Positions 1 to 7,901 of a stretch of 64,000 nt of DNA are shown one piece after another. Below the pieces are notes generated by a model. The model ran no database searches and was not told where the DNA came from. It saw nothing but the letters and a program-made list of their open reading frames with translations. Location: assembly GCF_042688385.1 (NCBI RefSeq), contig NZ_JBHUPY010000011.1:1-64000 (forward strand), read 5' to 3'. Position 1 is the stretch's first letter, and each line of letters begins with the position of its first letter. This DNA is from Herpetosiphon sp042688385. Its GTDB lineage: Bacteria > Chloroflexota > Chloroflexia > Chloroflexales > Herpetosiphonaceae. Position numbers and translations under genes: made by a program.

Positions 1-21
1 GCATGATTTTTGGTGAACATT

Positions 22-78
22 GATGCTCCCCCTCGCCCGCGTTTTCGTGGGAGAGGGGGCTGGGGGGTGAGGGAATGT
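22..78. repeat. Partial copy of G/C-rich palindromic element
   Basis: This is one arm of the dispersed element described in full at 13361-13545. A C-rich arm reading CCCCCTCGCCCGCG is followed by TTTTCG and a G-rich arm TGGGAGAGGGGG, so it can fold into an imperfect hairpin. Its other half is missing or lies left of the window. Confidence 0.8.
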
Positions 79-99
79 TTGACCATCACGCTTTTTTAA

Positions 100-235
100 A
101 CCTACCCTCTCTTCGTGCCCTTCGGGGATCAATCGTTTAACGCAGAGGCGCAGAGAAATATGGCTATTGGCTTTTGACAATAAGATACCAAATAACCCCG
201 ATAGCCTATAGCCTATAGCCTATAGCCTGATCCTC
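100..235. repeat. Mixed short repeats upstream of the MOSC gene
   Basis: Positions 104-130 hold a TTCGTGCCC-type repeat, 138-155 a degenerate AACGCAGAGGCGCAGAG repeat, and 201-228 four perfect tandem copies of the heptamer ATAGCCT. Relatives of all three recur in other gaps of the window. No gene is visible here. Confidence 0.8.
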
Positions 236-291
236 TCGCCTTGTGCTTGCTCGTATAATGCGTTTAATTGTTGGCATTCGAGGAGGATTCA

Positions 292-1119
292 ATGGCACAA
301 GTAATTGATCTGGCGATTTATCCAATTAAATCGACAGCAGGGATTAAGCTCGATCAGGCGCGGTTGGAGCTGCGTGGCTTTGCCAACGATCGCCGTTGGG
401 CAGTCGTTGCCAGCGAAAATCGGCGCATTATCACAGCGCGCGAGCATGGCAAATTGTTGGCAATTCGCAGCGAAATTACTGCCGAAGGCTTGCTCGTCCA
501 TTTACCAACCTTAGCTGAGCCGCTCGCCTTGCCCAAATTGTTTAGCCCGATTGAGCGTGTCAATTTATGGGCCGAGGAACAGCACCCAGCCATGGTCTAT
601 AACGAGGCGATTAATCAGGCCTTCAGCGAGTATCTTGGCCTCGATTGCTTGGTGATTTATATGGGCGAAGGCTGTGAGCGAGCGTTGCCAACCGAGATGG
701 CTTCGGGCTACACTGGGCGCAGCGACGACCGTGTGAGCTACGCCGACGATTATCCGATTTTGCTGGCTTCGCAGGCTTCGTTGGATGACCTCAACCAGCG
801 GCTTGAACAACCAGCAAGCATGACTCAGTTTCGCCCAAATATTGTGATCGATGGTGAGCAAGCCTACCAAGAAGATCACTGGCAGTGGCTACAAATCGGC
901 GAATGTTTGTTTGAAGTGGCCCAAGCATGCCCGCGCTGTGTGCTGATCACCGTCGATCCGACAACTGGCGAGAAACATCCTAAGCAAGAGCCATTGCGCA
1001 GCTTGGCTCGCTATCATAAAACCGCTGGCGGCGTACCCTTTGGCATTCAATTAGTCCCACGCAAGTTGGGCACAATTCGGCTTGGCGATCAGCTCGTTGT
1101 GCTCAAGCAACCTGTATAA
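292..1119 (+). CDS. MOSC domain protein (YcbX/mARC-like)
   Basis: The product is 275 residues. The N-terminal beta-barrel domain carries the motif YPIKS near its start, and the C-terminal MOSC domain carries ACPRC followed by a VDP segment; the conserved cysteine is the expected molybdenum ligand or sulphur carrier in this family. Relatives reduce N-hydroxylated compounds together with an electron donor, or handle sulphur for molybdenum enzymes; the actual substrate is not shown. The ATG at 292 is preferred because AGGAGG lies at 281-286, five bases upstream; a TTG at 268 in the same frame has no ribosome site. It is followed 29 bases later by the YwbE-like gene. Confidence 0.85.
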   Translation: MAQVIDLAIYPIKSTAGIKLDQARLELRGFANDRRWAVVASENRRIITAREHGKLLAIRSEITAEGLLVHLPTLAEPLALPKLFSPIERVNLWAEEQHPAMVYNEAINQAFSEYLGLDCLVIYMGEGCERALPTEMASGYTGRSDDRVSYADDYPILLASQASLDDLNQRLEQPASMTQFRPNIVIDGEQAYQEDHWQWLQIGECLFEVAQACPRCVLITVDPTTGEKHPKQEPLRSLARYHKTAGGVPFGIQLVPRKLGTIRLGDQLVVLKQPV

Positions 1120-1148
1120 TTCAGCAATTACATTTTTGAGGAGCAACA

Positions 1149-1355
1149 ATGAACGGTCAACAACGCAGCACAATCAAACCAGGACTCCAAGTCGCGATTG
1201 TGCTCAAGCAAGATCAGGCGACAGGCAAAACGACAACCGGCATTGTCAAAGATATTTTGACCAAATCGCCAAATCACCCGCATGGCATCAAAGTGCGCTT
1301 GGTGAGCGGCGAAGTCGGGCGCGTCAAGCAGATTTTAGGCCCGGCGAATGCGTAA
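1149..1355 (+). CDS. YwbE family protein
   Basis: This is a 68-residue basic protein matching the small YwbE family (DUF2196) over its whole length: it has a GLQVAIVLKQDQ segment, a TGIVKDILT segment and a closing GRVKQIL. The family has no established function; the size and fold resemble a small KOW/SH3-like barrel. GAGGAG at 1138-1143 precedes the ATG. Its last eight bases overlap the start of the phosphatase gene, so the two are probably translated together. Confidence 0.8.
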   Translation: MNGQQRSTIKPGLQVAIVLKQDQATGKTTTGIVKDILTKSPNHPHGIKVRLVSGEVGRVKQILGPANA

Positions 1356-1971
1356 AATTGCCCTCGTAACCCATCCTGAATCGCAACACCATGTTGAGCA
1401 GAAAGTTGGCGGCTGGTATGACACAGGTTTGACCGAGCTTGGACAGCAGCAAGCCACGGCAATTGCGGCAGTTTTGGGCGCAGAATTACCCCAATCCAGC
1501 CCAATTTATAGCTCCGATTTGCAACGCACCACCCAAACTGCTGAATTCATCGCCCAAGCCTTGCACAGCCAAGTTGTGCTCGATCAGCGCTTACGCGAAA
1601 TGAGTTATGGTGCTGCTGAAGGTCGCGATCAAGCGTGGTTCGATCAGCAGATCATTTATCCGCCACATGGTGCAGGTCGGCTTGATCATCGCGTCTATCC
1701 AAGCAGCGAGAATCGGCGCGAAGTGGCAACGAGGGTTTATGCTGCCATGGAAACGATTATCAACTCAGCAGCGCAACAGCTGGTGATTGTGACCCATGGC
1801 TTTGCTGCCAGCTTTGTGATTGCGGCCTGGATTGGGATGCCAATTGAAGCGCTTGGCTCTGTTGCATTTCAAGTTAATTCGGGCAGCATTTCGTGGCTAA
1901 CCCAAAGCACACCATTTAATAATCGCACGCTTGCCAGCTTAAATGATACACGCCATTTGGCAACGCTTTGA
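1348..1971 (+). CDS. Histidine phosphatase superfamily protein
   Basis: The 207-residue product has the phosphoglycerate-mutase fold signatures: an N-terminal catalytic histidine, a GLTELGQQQA helix, a REMSYGAAEG segment supplying the acid, and a second histidine in VTHGFAAS. The usual opening RHG triad is THP here, so the catalytic histidine stays but the phosphate-binding arginine is lost. The family removes phosphate from small molecules or proteins; the substrate cannot be told. It overlaps the YwbE gene by eight bases. Confidence 0.8.
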   Translation: MRKIALVTHPESQHHVEQKVGGWYDTGLTELGQQQATAIAAVLGAELPQSSPIYSSDLQRTTQTAEFIAQALHSQVVLDQRLREMSYGAAEGRDQAWFDQQIIYPPHGAGRLDHRVYPSSENRREVATRVYAAMETIINSAAQQLVIVTHGFAASFVIAAWIGMPIEALGSVAFQVNSGSISWLTQSTPFNNRTLASLNDTRHLATL

Positions 1972-1975
1972 ACAA

Positions 1976-2040
1976 TGCGCCATGATCGATCTGCTACTGA
2001 CAAAAAGACTGTAGCATCATGAAATGGCGCACTTTGTTTC
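1976..2040 (+). terminator. Imperfect hairpin after the phosphatase gene
   Basis: TGCGCCAT near 1976 pairs with ATGGCGCA near 2027-2034, and inner CTGCTAC pairs with GTAGCAT, leaving a loop with ACAAAAAGACT. A short T-rich stretch follows. It is plausibly the terminator of the 292-1971 operon. Confidence 0.5.
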
Positions 2041-2097
2041 ATTTAGATACTAATAAATGGACAGAATAACAATAATATTCCTAATCCATCATCTTAA

Positions 2098-2751
2098 TTA
2101 CCAAAATGCTGTTGCTAAACATCCCATAATTGCATAATAACCCCAAAGCAATTCAATAATCGGATGAAATGTGATTAATATTCCTAAACCGGCTACGATA
2201 AAACTAGTAATAATTACTAATATTTGGGTTCGTTCTGGTTTTTGAGGATGAGTAATATTCGCTGCTAATTCCTGAGCCATTGACATACCAGTAACAAACA
2301 ATGTTGCTGCGGTAATTGGCACTAATATCAGCGATAGCCATATGATCGATCCTTCATCGTTATTGTTACGATTATCAGCAACATCAGCAACACTGGCAAA
2401 AGCAACTGTTCCAGCGGACATTTCGATTGGACCACAGGAGACAAATGGTGAGAAAAAAAGAAAAAATAAAATAAACCCTGTAATCATCATAACTCTTGTT
2501 GAAAGTTCCATTGCTAGAAATTTTTGCGTTTTTTGAGGAGCATAAGTTTGGGTTATACCCATTGGTGCAGGATTGGTGGATGAACTCAGCCATTCGTTGC
2601 AAAAACGACATTTTTTAGCATCAACTAAAATTTGTTCAGCGCAATAGGGGCAAGGTTTGGTTGCTGCAACGCCCGCGTTGGCGGATACTGTCTGATTGAT
2701 AGTGCCACTTGTCATTATTGGAGGATTTATAGCTAATGGATTCATATGCAA
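2098..2751 (-). CDS. Zinc-ribbon membrane protein
   Basis: The 217-residue product has a proline/asparagine-rich start, then a double-CxxC zinc ribbon (CPYC and CRFC, about residues 34-52), then about four hydrophobic segments between residues 83 and 217. This layout is common in uncharacterised bacterial membrane proteins; the ribbon is predicted cytoplasmic. The gene is AT-rich compared with its neighbours. It lies 18 bases downstream of the 97-residue gene on the same strand, so the pair is probably one operon. No specific function can be given. Confidence 0.7.
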   Translation of the reverse strand: MHMNPLAINPPIMTSGTINQTVSANAGVAATKPCPYCAEQILVDAKKCRFCNEWLSSSTNPAPMGITQTYAPQKTQKFLAMELSTRVMMITGFILFFLFFSPFVSCGPIEMSAGTVAFASVADVADNRNNNDEGSIIWLSLILVPITAATLFVTGMSMAQELAANITHPQKPERTQILVIITSFIVAGLGILITFHPIIELLWGYYAIMGCLATAFW

Positions 2752-2769
2752 TGCTGCACTTGGCGCTGG

Positions 2770-3063
2770 TTAATTATCTACAGAAACAGCTTGTGGTATA
2801 TATGTTTGGAGTGCCAATTTCCACGAAGAACTACGATTAACAATCGATGCATGGGGTTCTTTTTGAAGCACCTCAACAATTTTAGTTCGCACATCGGAGG
2901 GAGTATAAGGAGCATCAAATAATTCTAAAAGCGCTACAACGATGCGCGAATGCGAGTCACCCAAGGTTGCGATAATTCTCACCTGATCGAGTAATGCCGA
3001 ACCTTCCGCAGTTTTGAGATCAGAAACGATTTGATTGACTTTTGAAATACTTATACCACTCAT
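2770..3063 (-). CDS. Small hypothetical protein, HEAT-like
   Basis: This is a 97-residue soluble helical protein. The middle part, with an RIIATLGDSHSRIVVALLEL run and a later DVRTKIVEVLQK, resembles helical-hairpin (HEAT-like) repeats. No catalytic motif or signal peptide is visible, and the family is not recognised. It is first in an AT-rich two-gene unit with the zinc-ribbon membrane protein. A purine-rich AGGAGCTGACTAGT stretch precedes the ATG on this strand. Confidence 0.6.
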   Translation of the reverse strand: MSGISISKVNQIVSDLKTAEGSALLDQVRIIATLGDSHSRIVVALLELFDAPYTPSDVRTKIVEVLQKEPHASIVNRSSSWKLALQTYIPQAVSVDN

Positions 3064-3277
3064 ACTAGTCAGCTCCTGCTTCAGTAAGTATATGAAGATA
3101 AGCCCTAGAAAATAATTTATACCTTATTATACTTTATAAATGCATATTTTACATCTGTTGACATCGATTACTTGATATGATTAATTATAACAAAATCTAT
3201 CAGTAAATCAGAGCTTTAATCAAATGGTAGCAATTATTTGTTATGAAAATTGTCAGCAAAGAAACTTCACAGAACGC

Positions 3278-3307
3278 TTGACAGTGATTCATGCAATTCT
3301 TTAAAAT
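3278..3307 (+). promoter_or_regulatory. Sigma-70-type promoter of the TPR gene
   Basis: TTGACA at 3278-3283 and TAAAAT at 3302-3307 are 18 bases apart. The predicted start of transcription is about 3314, some 35 bases before the ATG at 3349. Confidence 0.6.
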
Positions 3308-3348
3308 AGCAAGGCTGTGCTATTTAATCGGATTGGAGCACCAAAATC

Positions 3349-4200
3349 ATGGATATTGATGCGCTGTGGGAATATGCTGATCCTGCTGCGAGCGAGAGTC
3401 GCTTTATTCAAGCCTTGGCCGAAACAACTGGCGATGATCAGCTTGAACTGCTGAGCCAAATTGCGCGAACCTTTTCGTTGCGTGGGCGCTTTGCCGAAGC
3501 CCACGAACGGCTTGATCAGCTGGAAGCTCAATTAAATGGAGCAAGTGAACGGCCTCAAGTGCGCTACTACCTCGAACGAGGCCGCACCCACAATGCTGCT
3601 GGCGAACATGAAATGGCAAGTTATTTCTTTAACCAAGCTTGGGAACTCGCCTCGCAAGCAGGTCTGGTTGGCTTGGCAGTTGATGCGGCGCATATGCTGG
3701 CGATTAGCAATCCTGGCAGCGAACAAGCCTTGGTTTGGAACCAGCGCGGCTTAGCCTTGGCCCGCAACTCGGATGACCCCAAAGCCCAAGCATTAATTCC
3801 CGCCATGCTGAATAATGCAGCGTGGGACTTCCATGAACGGGGCAAGTTTGCTGAAGCTTTGGCATTATTCAAAGAAGCAGAGCAAGCGTGGATAGCGCGT
3901 GAACGCCCACGCCAAATTCAAATTGCGCGCTGGTCGGTGGCCCGCTGTTTACGCTCGTTGGGCGAATATCAGCAAGCGCTCGACTTGCAACAAACGCTCG
4001 CCGCCGAATTACAAGCAGCAGAGCAGAGCGATGGCTTTGTGTTCGAAGAAATTGGCGAGAATTTAGCGGCATTGGGTGAGCACGAGGCGGCCAAACCCTA
4101 TTTTGAGCAAGCACTCAATGCTTTAGCCCAAGATCCATGGTTTGTGCAACATGAGGCAGCACGCCTACTCAACCTCAAAATTCGCGCTGGCAAAGCCTAG
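3349..4200 (+). CDS. Tetratricopeptide-repeat protein
   Basis: The 283-residue product is made of TPR-like helical hairpins along nearly its full length, with typical A/G, Y/F and alanine spacing (for example GRFAEAHERLDQLEAQL, GKFAEALALFKEAEQAW and GEYQQALDLQQTLAAEL). There is no signal peptide, membrane segment or catalytic domain. Such proteins act as protein-binding scaffolds; the partner is unknown. GGAG about 12 bases before the ATG and a good promoter at 3278-3307 support it as a single-gene unit. Confidence 0.8.
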   Translation: MDIDALWEYADPAASESRFIQALAETTGDDQLELLSQIARTFSLRGRFAEAHERLDQLEAQLNGASERPQVRYYLERGRTHNAAGEHEMASYFFNQAWELASQAGLVGLAVDAAHMLAISNPGSEQALVWNQRGLALARNSDDPKAQALIPAMLNNAAWDFHERGKFAEALALFKEAEQAWIARERPRQIQIARWSVARCLRSLGEYQQALDLQQTLAAELQAAEQSDGFVFEEIGENLAALGEHEAAKPYFEQALNALAQDPWFVQHEAARLLNLKIRAGKA

Positions 4201-4289
4201 ACCCCTCAAGCGAATCAATGCCTACTGATTGGCTAAAATTGCTGATTACAAGGCATTGATTTGCGTTCGACACTCCCATTAAACTGCGC

Positions 4290-4351
4290 TATAATCCAAA
4301 CAAGTTTCTGGAGTTGCTGATTCGCGAGCCTCTGATCAGAAATTTCTGATC
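4290..4351 (+). promoter_or_regulatory. Promoter -10 and leader palindrome before aminotransferase
   Basis: TATAAT at 4290-4295 is a perfect -10 hexamer with only a weak upstream partner (TTCGAC at 4266-4271). In the predicted leader, 4334-4351 is a perfect 18-base palindrome, GATCAGAAATTTCTGATC, that ends just before the ribosome site. It could be an operator or an RNA hairpin that hides the start. Confidence 0.5.
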
Positions 4352-4365
4352 GGCAGGTGATATTT

Positions 4366-5520
4366 GTGTTTACAACCATGAGCACTGCACCGCGTGATTG
4401 GTTGGCAAGTCGGGCTGAGTTTCCGATTTTAAGCCGCAAAACCTATCTCAATACCTGTTCGCTTGGCGCATTGAGCACCCGCGTACGTTCGGCAGTTAAT
4501 CAGCATTTGGATTTATGGGAAGAGTACGGGGCTTCGGCTTGGTATAAGATTTGGCTTGGCGAGTGCGCTGGATTGCGCGCCACCACCGAACGCTTATTCA
4601 ACGCGCCTGCTGGCTCGGTGGCCTTGGCTCCAAGCGTTGGTGTGGCACTTTCGGTGCTGGCCAGTGCCTTGGATTATCGCCAACGGCCTAAGGTTATTTC
4701 AACCGTCCTTGATTTCCCAACAATTCCCTATCAATGGTTGGCGCATCCTGAGGTCGAGGTGGTGCTATTGCCCTCGCCCGATGGTGTGCACGTGCCGCTT
4801 GAAGCCTACGAGGCCGCAATCGACGAGCGCACAGCCTTGGTGGCAACCTCGCATGTCTTTTTTGCGAGTGGCACGATTCAGCCAATTGCTGAAATTGCCA
4901 AACTGGCCCATGCCAAAGGTGCGCTCTGTCTGATCGATGGCTATCAGGCGGCGGGCCAAGTGCCAGTTGATGTCGTTGCCAGCGATTTGGATTTCTACAT
5001 GACTGGGGGCTTGAAGTGGCTGCTTGGTGGCACGGGCATTGTGGAATGTTATGTGCGACCAAGTTTAATTCCGCAGCTTAAGCCCACGGTTGCAGGCTGG
5101 TTTGGTCATGCCAAACAATTTGCCTTCGACCCAAACAGCTTTGAGTTTGCCCCCGATGCGCGGCGTTTTGAGGTTGGCACACCAGCTTTGGCGGCGGTGT
5201 ATGCAGGCCATGCTGGCATGCAAATTATCCTTGAGCATGGCGTTGCGGCAATTCAACAACGCACGAGCGAGCTAGTGGCCTATTTGGTGGCCAAACTGCG
5301 CGATGCAGGCTATCAATTAACTATTGCTGGTGACCCACAGCAGCATGCAGGGATCGTGATGATCCAAAGTGCCGAGCATGCCAAGCTAGTGGCCGCCTTG
5401 GCTGAGCAGGGAATTATTGTTGATCACCGGCCTGGCCATGTGCGGGTATCGCCATTTTTCTATACCGTAGAAGCAGAGCTTGATCTTTTTGTGGAACGCT
5501 TACAGGCTCTCAGCCAGTAA
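4366..5520 (+). CDS. Class V aminotransferase (PLP-dependent)
   Basis: The product of about 384 residues has the class V fold: an early TYLNTCSLGALS, a DGYQAAGQVPVD segment whose aspartate contacts the PLP ring, and the PLP lysine in TGGLKWLLGG. Relatives include cysteine desulfurases, isopenicillin-N epimerases and kynureninase-like enzymes; the exact reaction is not clear. AGG at 4355-4357 is best placed for the GTG at 4366; the ATG at 4378 is an alternative start. It lies 30 bases upstream of the complex II operon on the same strand. Confidence 0.8.
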   Translation: MFTTMSTAPRDWLASRAEFPILSRKTYLNTCSLGALSTRVRSAVNQHLDLWEEYGASAWYKIWLGECAGLRATTERLFNAPAGSVALAPSVGVALSVLASALDYRQRPKVISTVLDFPTIPYQWLAHPEVEVVLLPSPDGVHVPLEAYEAAIDERTALVATSHVFFASGTIQPIAEIAKLAHAKGALCLIDGYQAAGQVPVDVVASDLDFYMTGGLKWLLGGTGIVECYVRPSLIPQLKPTVAGWFGHAKQFAFDPNSFEFAPDARRFEVGTPALAAVYAGHAGMQIILEHGVAAIQQRTSELVAYLVAKLRDAGYQLTIAGDPQQHAGIVMIQSAEHAKLVAALAEQGIIVDHRPGHVRVSPFFYTVEAELDLFVERLQALSQ

Positions 5521-5550
5521 TTTGGAATTCAGCATCAATAAGGAGGTTAC

Positions 5551-5946
5551 GTGTCCACTCGCACGATTTTGGACCGTTATCAAACGAGTGCCTCGTATCT
5601 AGCGCGCATTTTACTCCGTTTTTCGGGCTTGTTGCTCACGGTGTATATGCTGACGTACATTTGGGAATTGAGCACGGTTATTCGCACCAGCGACGAACCG
5701 GCTGGCACCGCTGCGGCGGCCTTCAACACGGCGATGGCAGCGTATAACACAACCTTTTGGCATATTACCCATGCGGTGGTTGTGGCGATGGTGGTGTTGC
5801 ATGCCCTGACTGGCTTGCGGGTTTTGACCCTTGAGGCTGGCATTGGCGCGCGCTTCCAACGCGCCTCATTCTGGCTTTCGTTGGTCTTGACGGTGGCGCT
5901 GTTTGTGCTGCTCTTTATTAAGATTATTGCCAATATCGCGGCATAA
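5551..5946 (+). CDS. sdhC: Succinate dehydrogenase-like cytochrome b subunit SdhC
   Basis: The 131-residue product has three hydrophobic segments (about 18-40, 72-95 and 107-128). The second contains LHALTGLR, matching the haem-b ligand motif H-x3-G-x-R of SdhC; the histidine is residue 84. The first segment has LRFSG where SdhC usually has HRxSG. The GTG start follows AAGGAGG at 5541-5547. It is the first of four tightly spaced genes encoding a complex II-like enzyme and should form half of the membrane anchor. Confidence 0.8.
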   Translation: MSTRTILDRYQTSASYLARILLRFSGLLLTVYMLTYIWELSTVIRTSDEPAGTAAAAFNTAMAAYNTTFWHITHAVVVAMVVLHALTGLRVLTLEAGIGARFQRASFWLSLVLTVALFVLLFIKIIANIAA

Positions 5947-5968
5947 CGGCTGGAAAGGAATCGCTTCA

Positions 5969-6370
5969 ATGGTGCACCGAGACGTTATCAGCGTTACAAG
6001 CCGCGCGCAAAAGGTTAAAGTAGAACCTGGTGCGGGCACGCTGTTGTGGATTTTGCAACGCCTTTCTTCGTATGGTTTGTTGCTGTTTTTGCCAATCCAC
6101 CTGTATTTTACCTATTTCACCAAGTTAGATACACCAGTGCTGACCTATGAAGGCGCTCGTGAAACCTTCCGCGCATTTCCAATTTGGTATGTGCTTAACG
6201 AAGGGTTGTTGTTACTGTGTGCGCTGTTTCATGGCTTAAACGGCTTTCGCAATGTCATCTACGACTGGACAACCAATAGCGCTGTGCGCCATACGGTCAA
6301 CTTTGTGTTGATTGTCTTGGGTATCGCCGGAGCAATTTTGGGTTTCTGGACGTTGTGGGCTTTGGCATAA
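5969..6370 (+). CDS. sdhD: Second membrane anchor, SdhD-like
   Basis: The 133-residue product has three hydrophobic segments and a second copy of the haem motif, FHGLNGFR, with histidine 88; another histidine (44) sits at the end of the first segment. Like SdhC, it belongs to the cytochrome b anchor of complex II. The ATG at 5969 has AAAGGA nine bases upstream. It lies 22 bases after sdhC and 12 bases before the flavoprotein gene. Confidence 0.75.
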   Translation: MVHRDVISVTSRAQKVKVEPGAGTLLWILQRLSSYGLLLFLPIHLYFTYFTKLDTPVLTYEGARETFRAFPIWYVLNEGLLLLCALFHGLNGFRNVIYDWTTNSAVRHTVNFVLIVLGIAGAILGFWTLWALA

Positions 6371-6382
6371 GGAGTGTCGTCT

Positions 6383-7873
6383 GTGATTCAGCATGATGTA
6401 ATTGTGGTTGGCAGTGGCATCGCTGGGATGCGCTGCGCCCTTGAAATTAAACGCACTGCGCCGCAAGCGAATGTGGCGATTGTAACCAAACAATATCCAG
6501 TGCGCGCCGCTTCGGTGGTCGAACGCACTGGCATTGCTGCCGCCTTAGGCAATAGCAGCGCCGATAGCGTCGAAGCCCATATCAGCGATACGCTGGCTTA
6601 TGGCAAAAGCAATAATGCCGCCGCTGTCAAAGCGCTGTGCGAGCTGGCTCCCGCTGCTGTGTACGAATTAGAGCACATGGGCTTGCCATTTAGCCGCTTA
6701 AAAACTGGCCGCATTGCCCAACAACCAGCCTATGGCCATAGCCAACCACGCTTGGCCAACGCAGGCGACCAAACCGGCCATGCGATTGTCACGACCTTGT
6801 ATGGCGAAGTGATTCGCTTTGGTATCCAAGTTTATCCTGAGCAGTTTATGCTGGGCTTGGTGGTCGATGGCAAAAATGTGCGTGGCGTAAGCGTGCTCGA
6901 TATTCGGAGCAGCGAAATTAACGTCATCAATGCCAAAGTAACGGTGCTGGCAACAGGCAGCTATGGCCAATTGTATGCCAATTCAGCAGATTCGTATGCC
7001 TCAACTGGCGATGGCCATGCCGCCGCTTTGCGCGCTGGCATCAGTCTGACAGGCATGGATCTGGTCAGTTTCCATCCGTTGGGCGTGGCCAACACTGGCT
7101 TGATTATCAACGAACGGGTGCTGGCTGATGGCGCACATCTGCTCAACGCAAGCGAAAAGCGCTTTACCAACGAGCTAGCGAGCTTGGATGTTGTGACCGC
7201 TGCAATCAATGCAGAAATTGCCGCTGGCAATGGAGTTGATGGCCATGTTTGGCTTGATGTGCGGCATCTGTCGACCAGCCAAATTCGCGAGCGCTACCCA
7301 CACGTCTTGGATTATGCCGAAGATTTCGCTGGCGTAAACCCCAAGCACGATTTGATTCCAGTCAAGCCAACCCAACAAGCGACGCTTGGTGGCTTGGCAA
7401 CCGACCTCAACGGCAGCGTAGCAGGCTTCGAAGGCTTGTATGCAGTTGGGGCATGTGCCAATAACGGCGTGCATGGCGAGCAAGCCTTGCCTGGTAACGA
7501 ATTGGCCGCCGCTGTGGTATTTGCCAAATTGGCAGGCGCAGCAATTGCCGCCAAACTTGGCACAGCTGTCTATGGCAATGTGCCAAGCTACGCCACCAGC
7601 AACGCCAGCGATGAAATTGAAGGCTTGCTGAGCCAAAAAGGTGCGCATAAACTAGGCTTGGTGCGCAAAAACCTGCGCCATGCCTTTAGCAGCCAAAGCG
7701 CCAGCAATGAGCAACAAGTTGGCTTTGTGCATAGCCTGCGCGACCAGTTTGGCCAAATTGGCTTGCACGATAAAAATCGCCGCTTTAATACTGAATTGCT
7801 CGAAGCCCTAGAGCTTGATCGGCTGCTTGATGTGGCCGACGCTGTGGCAAAAGCAAGCGTGGCTGCGCTCTAA
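6383..7873 (+). CDS. sdhA: Complex II-type flavoprotein with degenerate active site
   Basis: The 496-residue product aligns along its length with SdhA/FrdA: the FAD dinucleotide motif GSGIAGMR (10-17), ELEHMGLPFSR, TGDGHAAALRAG and SFHPLGVA. However, the histidine that binds FAD covalently is Ala43, the catalytic arginine is Leu247, the substrate histidine of the HYxMGG motif is Gln332, and the substrate arginine of HGANR is Ala368. Only His231 of the usual substrate set remains. The C-terminal RGAH tail is also absent, so it is shorter than the usual 580-600 residues. It may use another substrate or be non-catalytic. The GTG start at 6383 is favoured by AAGGAG at 6369-6374. Confidence 0.8.
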   Translation: MIQHDVIVVGSGIAGMRCALEIKRTAPQANVAIVTKQYPVRAASVVERTGIAAALGNSSADSVEAHISDTLAYGKSNNAAAVKALCELAPAAVYELEHMGLPFSRLKTGRIAQQPAYGHSQPRLANAGDQTGHAIVTTLYGEVIRFGIQVYPEQFMLGLVVDGKNVRGVSVLDIRSSEINVINAKVTVLATGSYGQLYANSADSYASTGDGHAAALRAGISLTGMDLVSFHPLGVANTGLIINERVLADGAHLLNASEKRFTNELASLDVVTAAINAEIAAGNGVDGHVWLDVRHLSTSQIRERYPHVLDYAEDFAGVNPKHDLIPVKPTQQATLGGLATDLNGSVAGFEGLYAVGACANNGVHGEQALPGNELAAAVVFAKLAGAAIAAKLGTAVYGNVPSYATSNASDEIEGLLSQKGAHKLGLVRKNLRHAFSSQSASNEQQVGFVHSLRDQFGQIGLHDKNRRFNTELLEALELDRLLDVADAVAKASVAAL

Positions 7874-7901
7874 GCGCTAGAAACCTAGTGGAGTAGTTTC
7901 A

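Noticed and set aside
7175..7648. Reverse-strand open frame in the flavoprotein gene
   Set aside because: It is the shadow of the strongly conserved SdhA-like frame and has no ribosome site.
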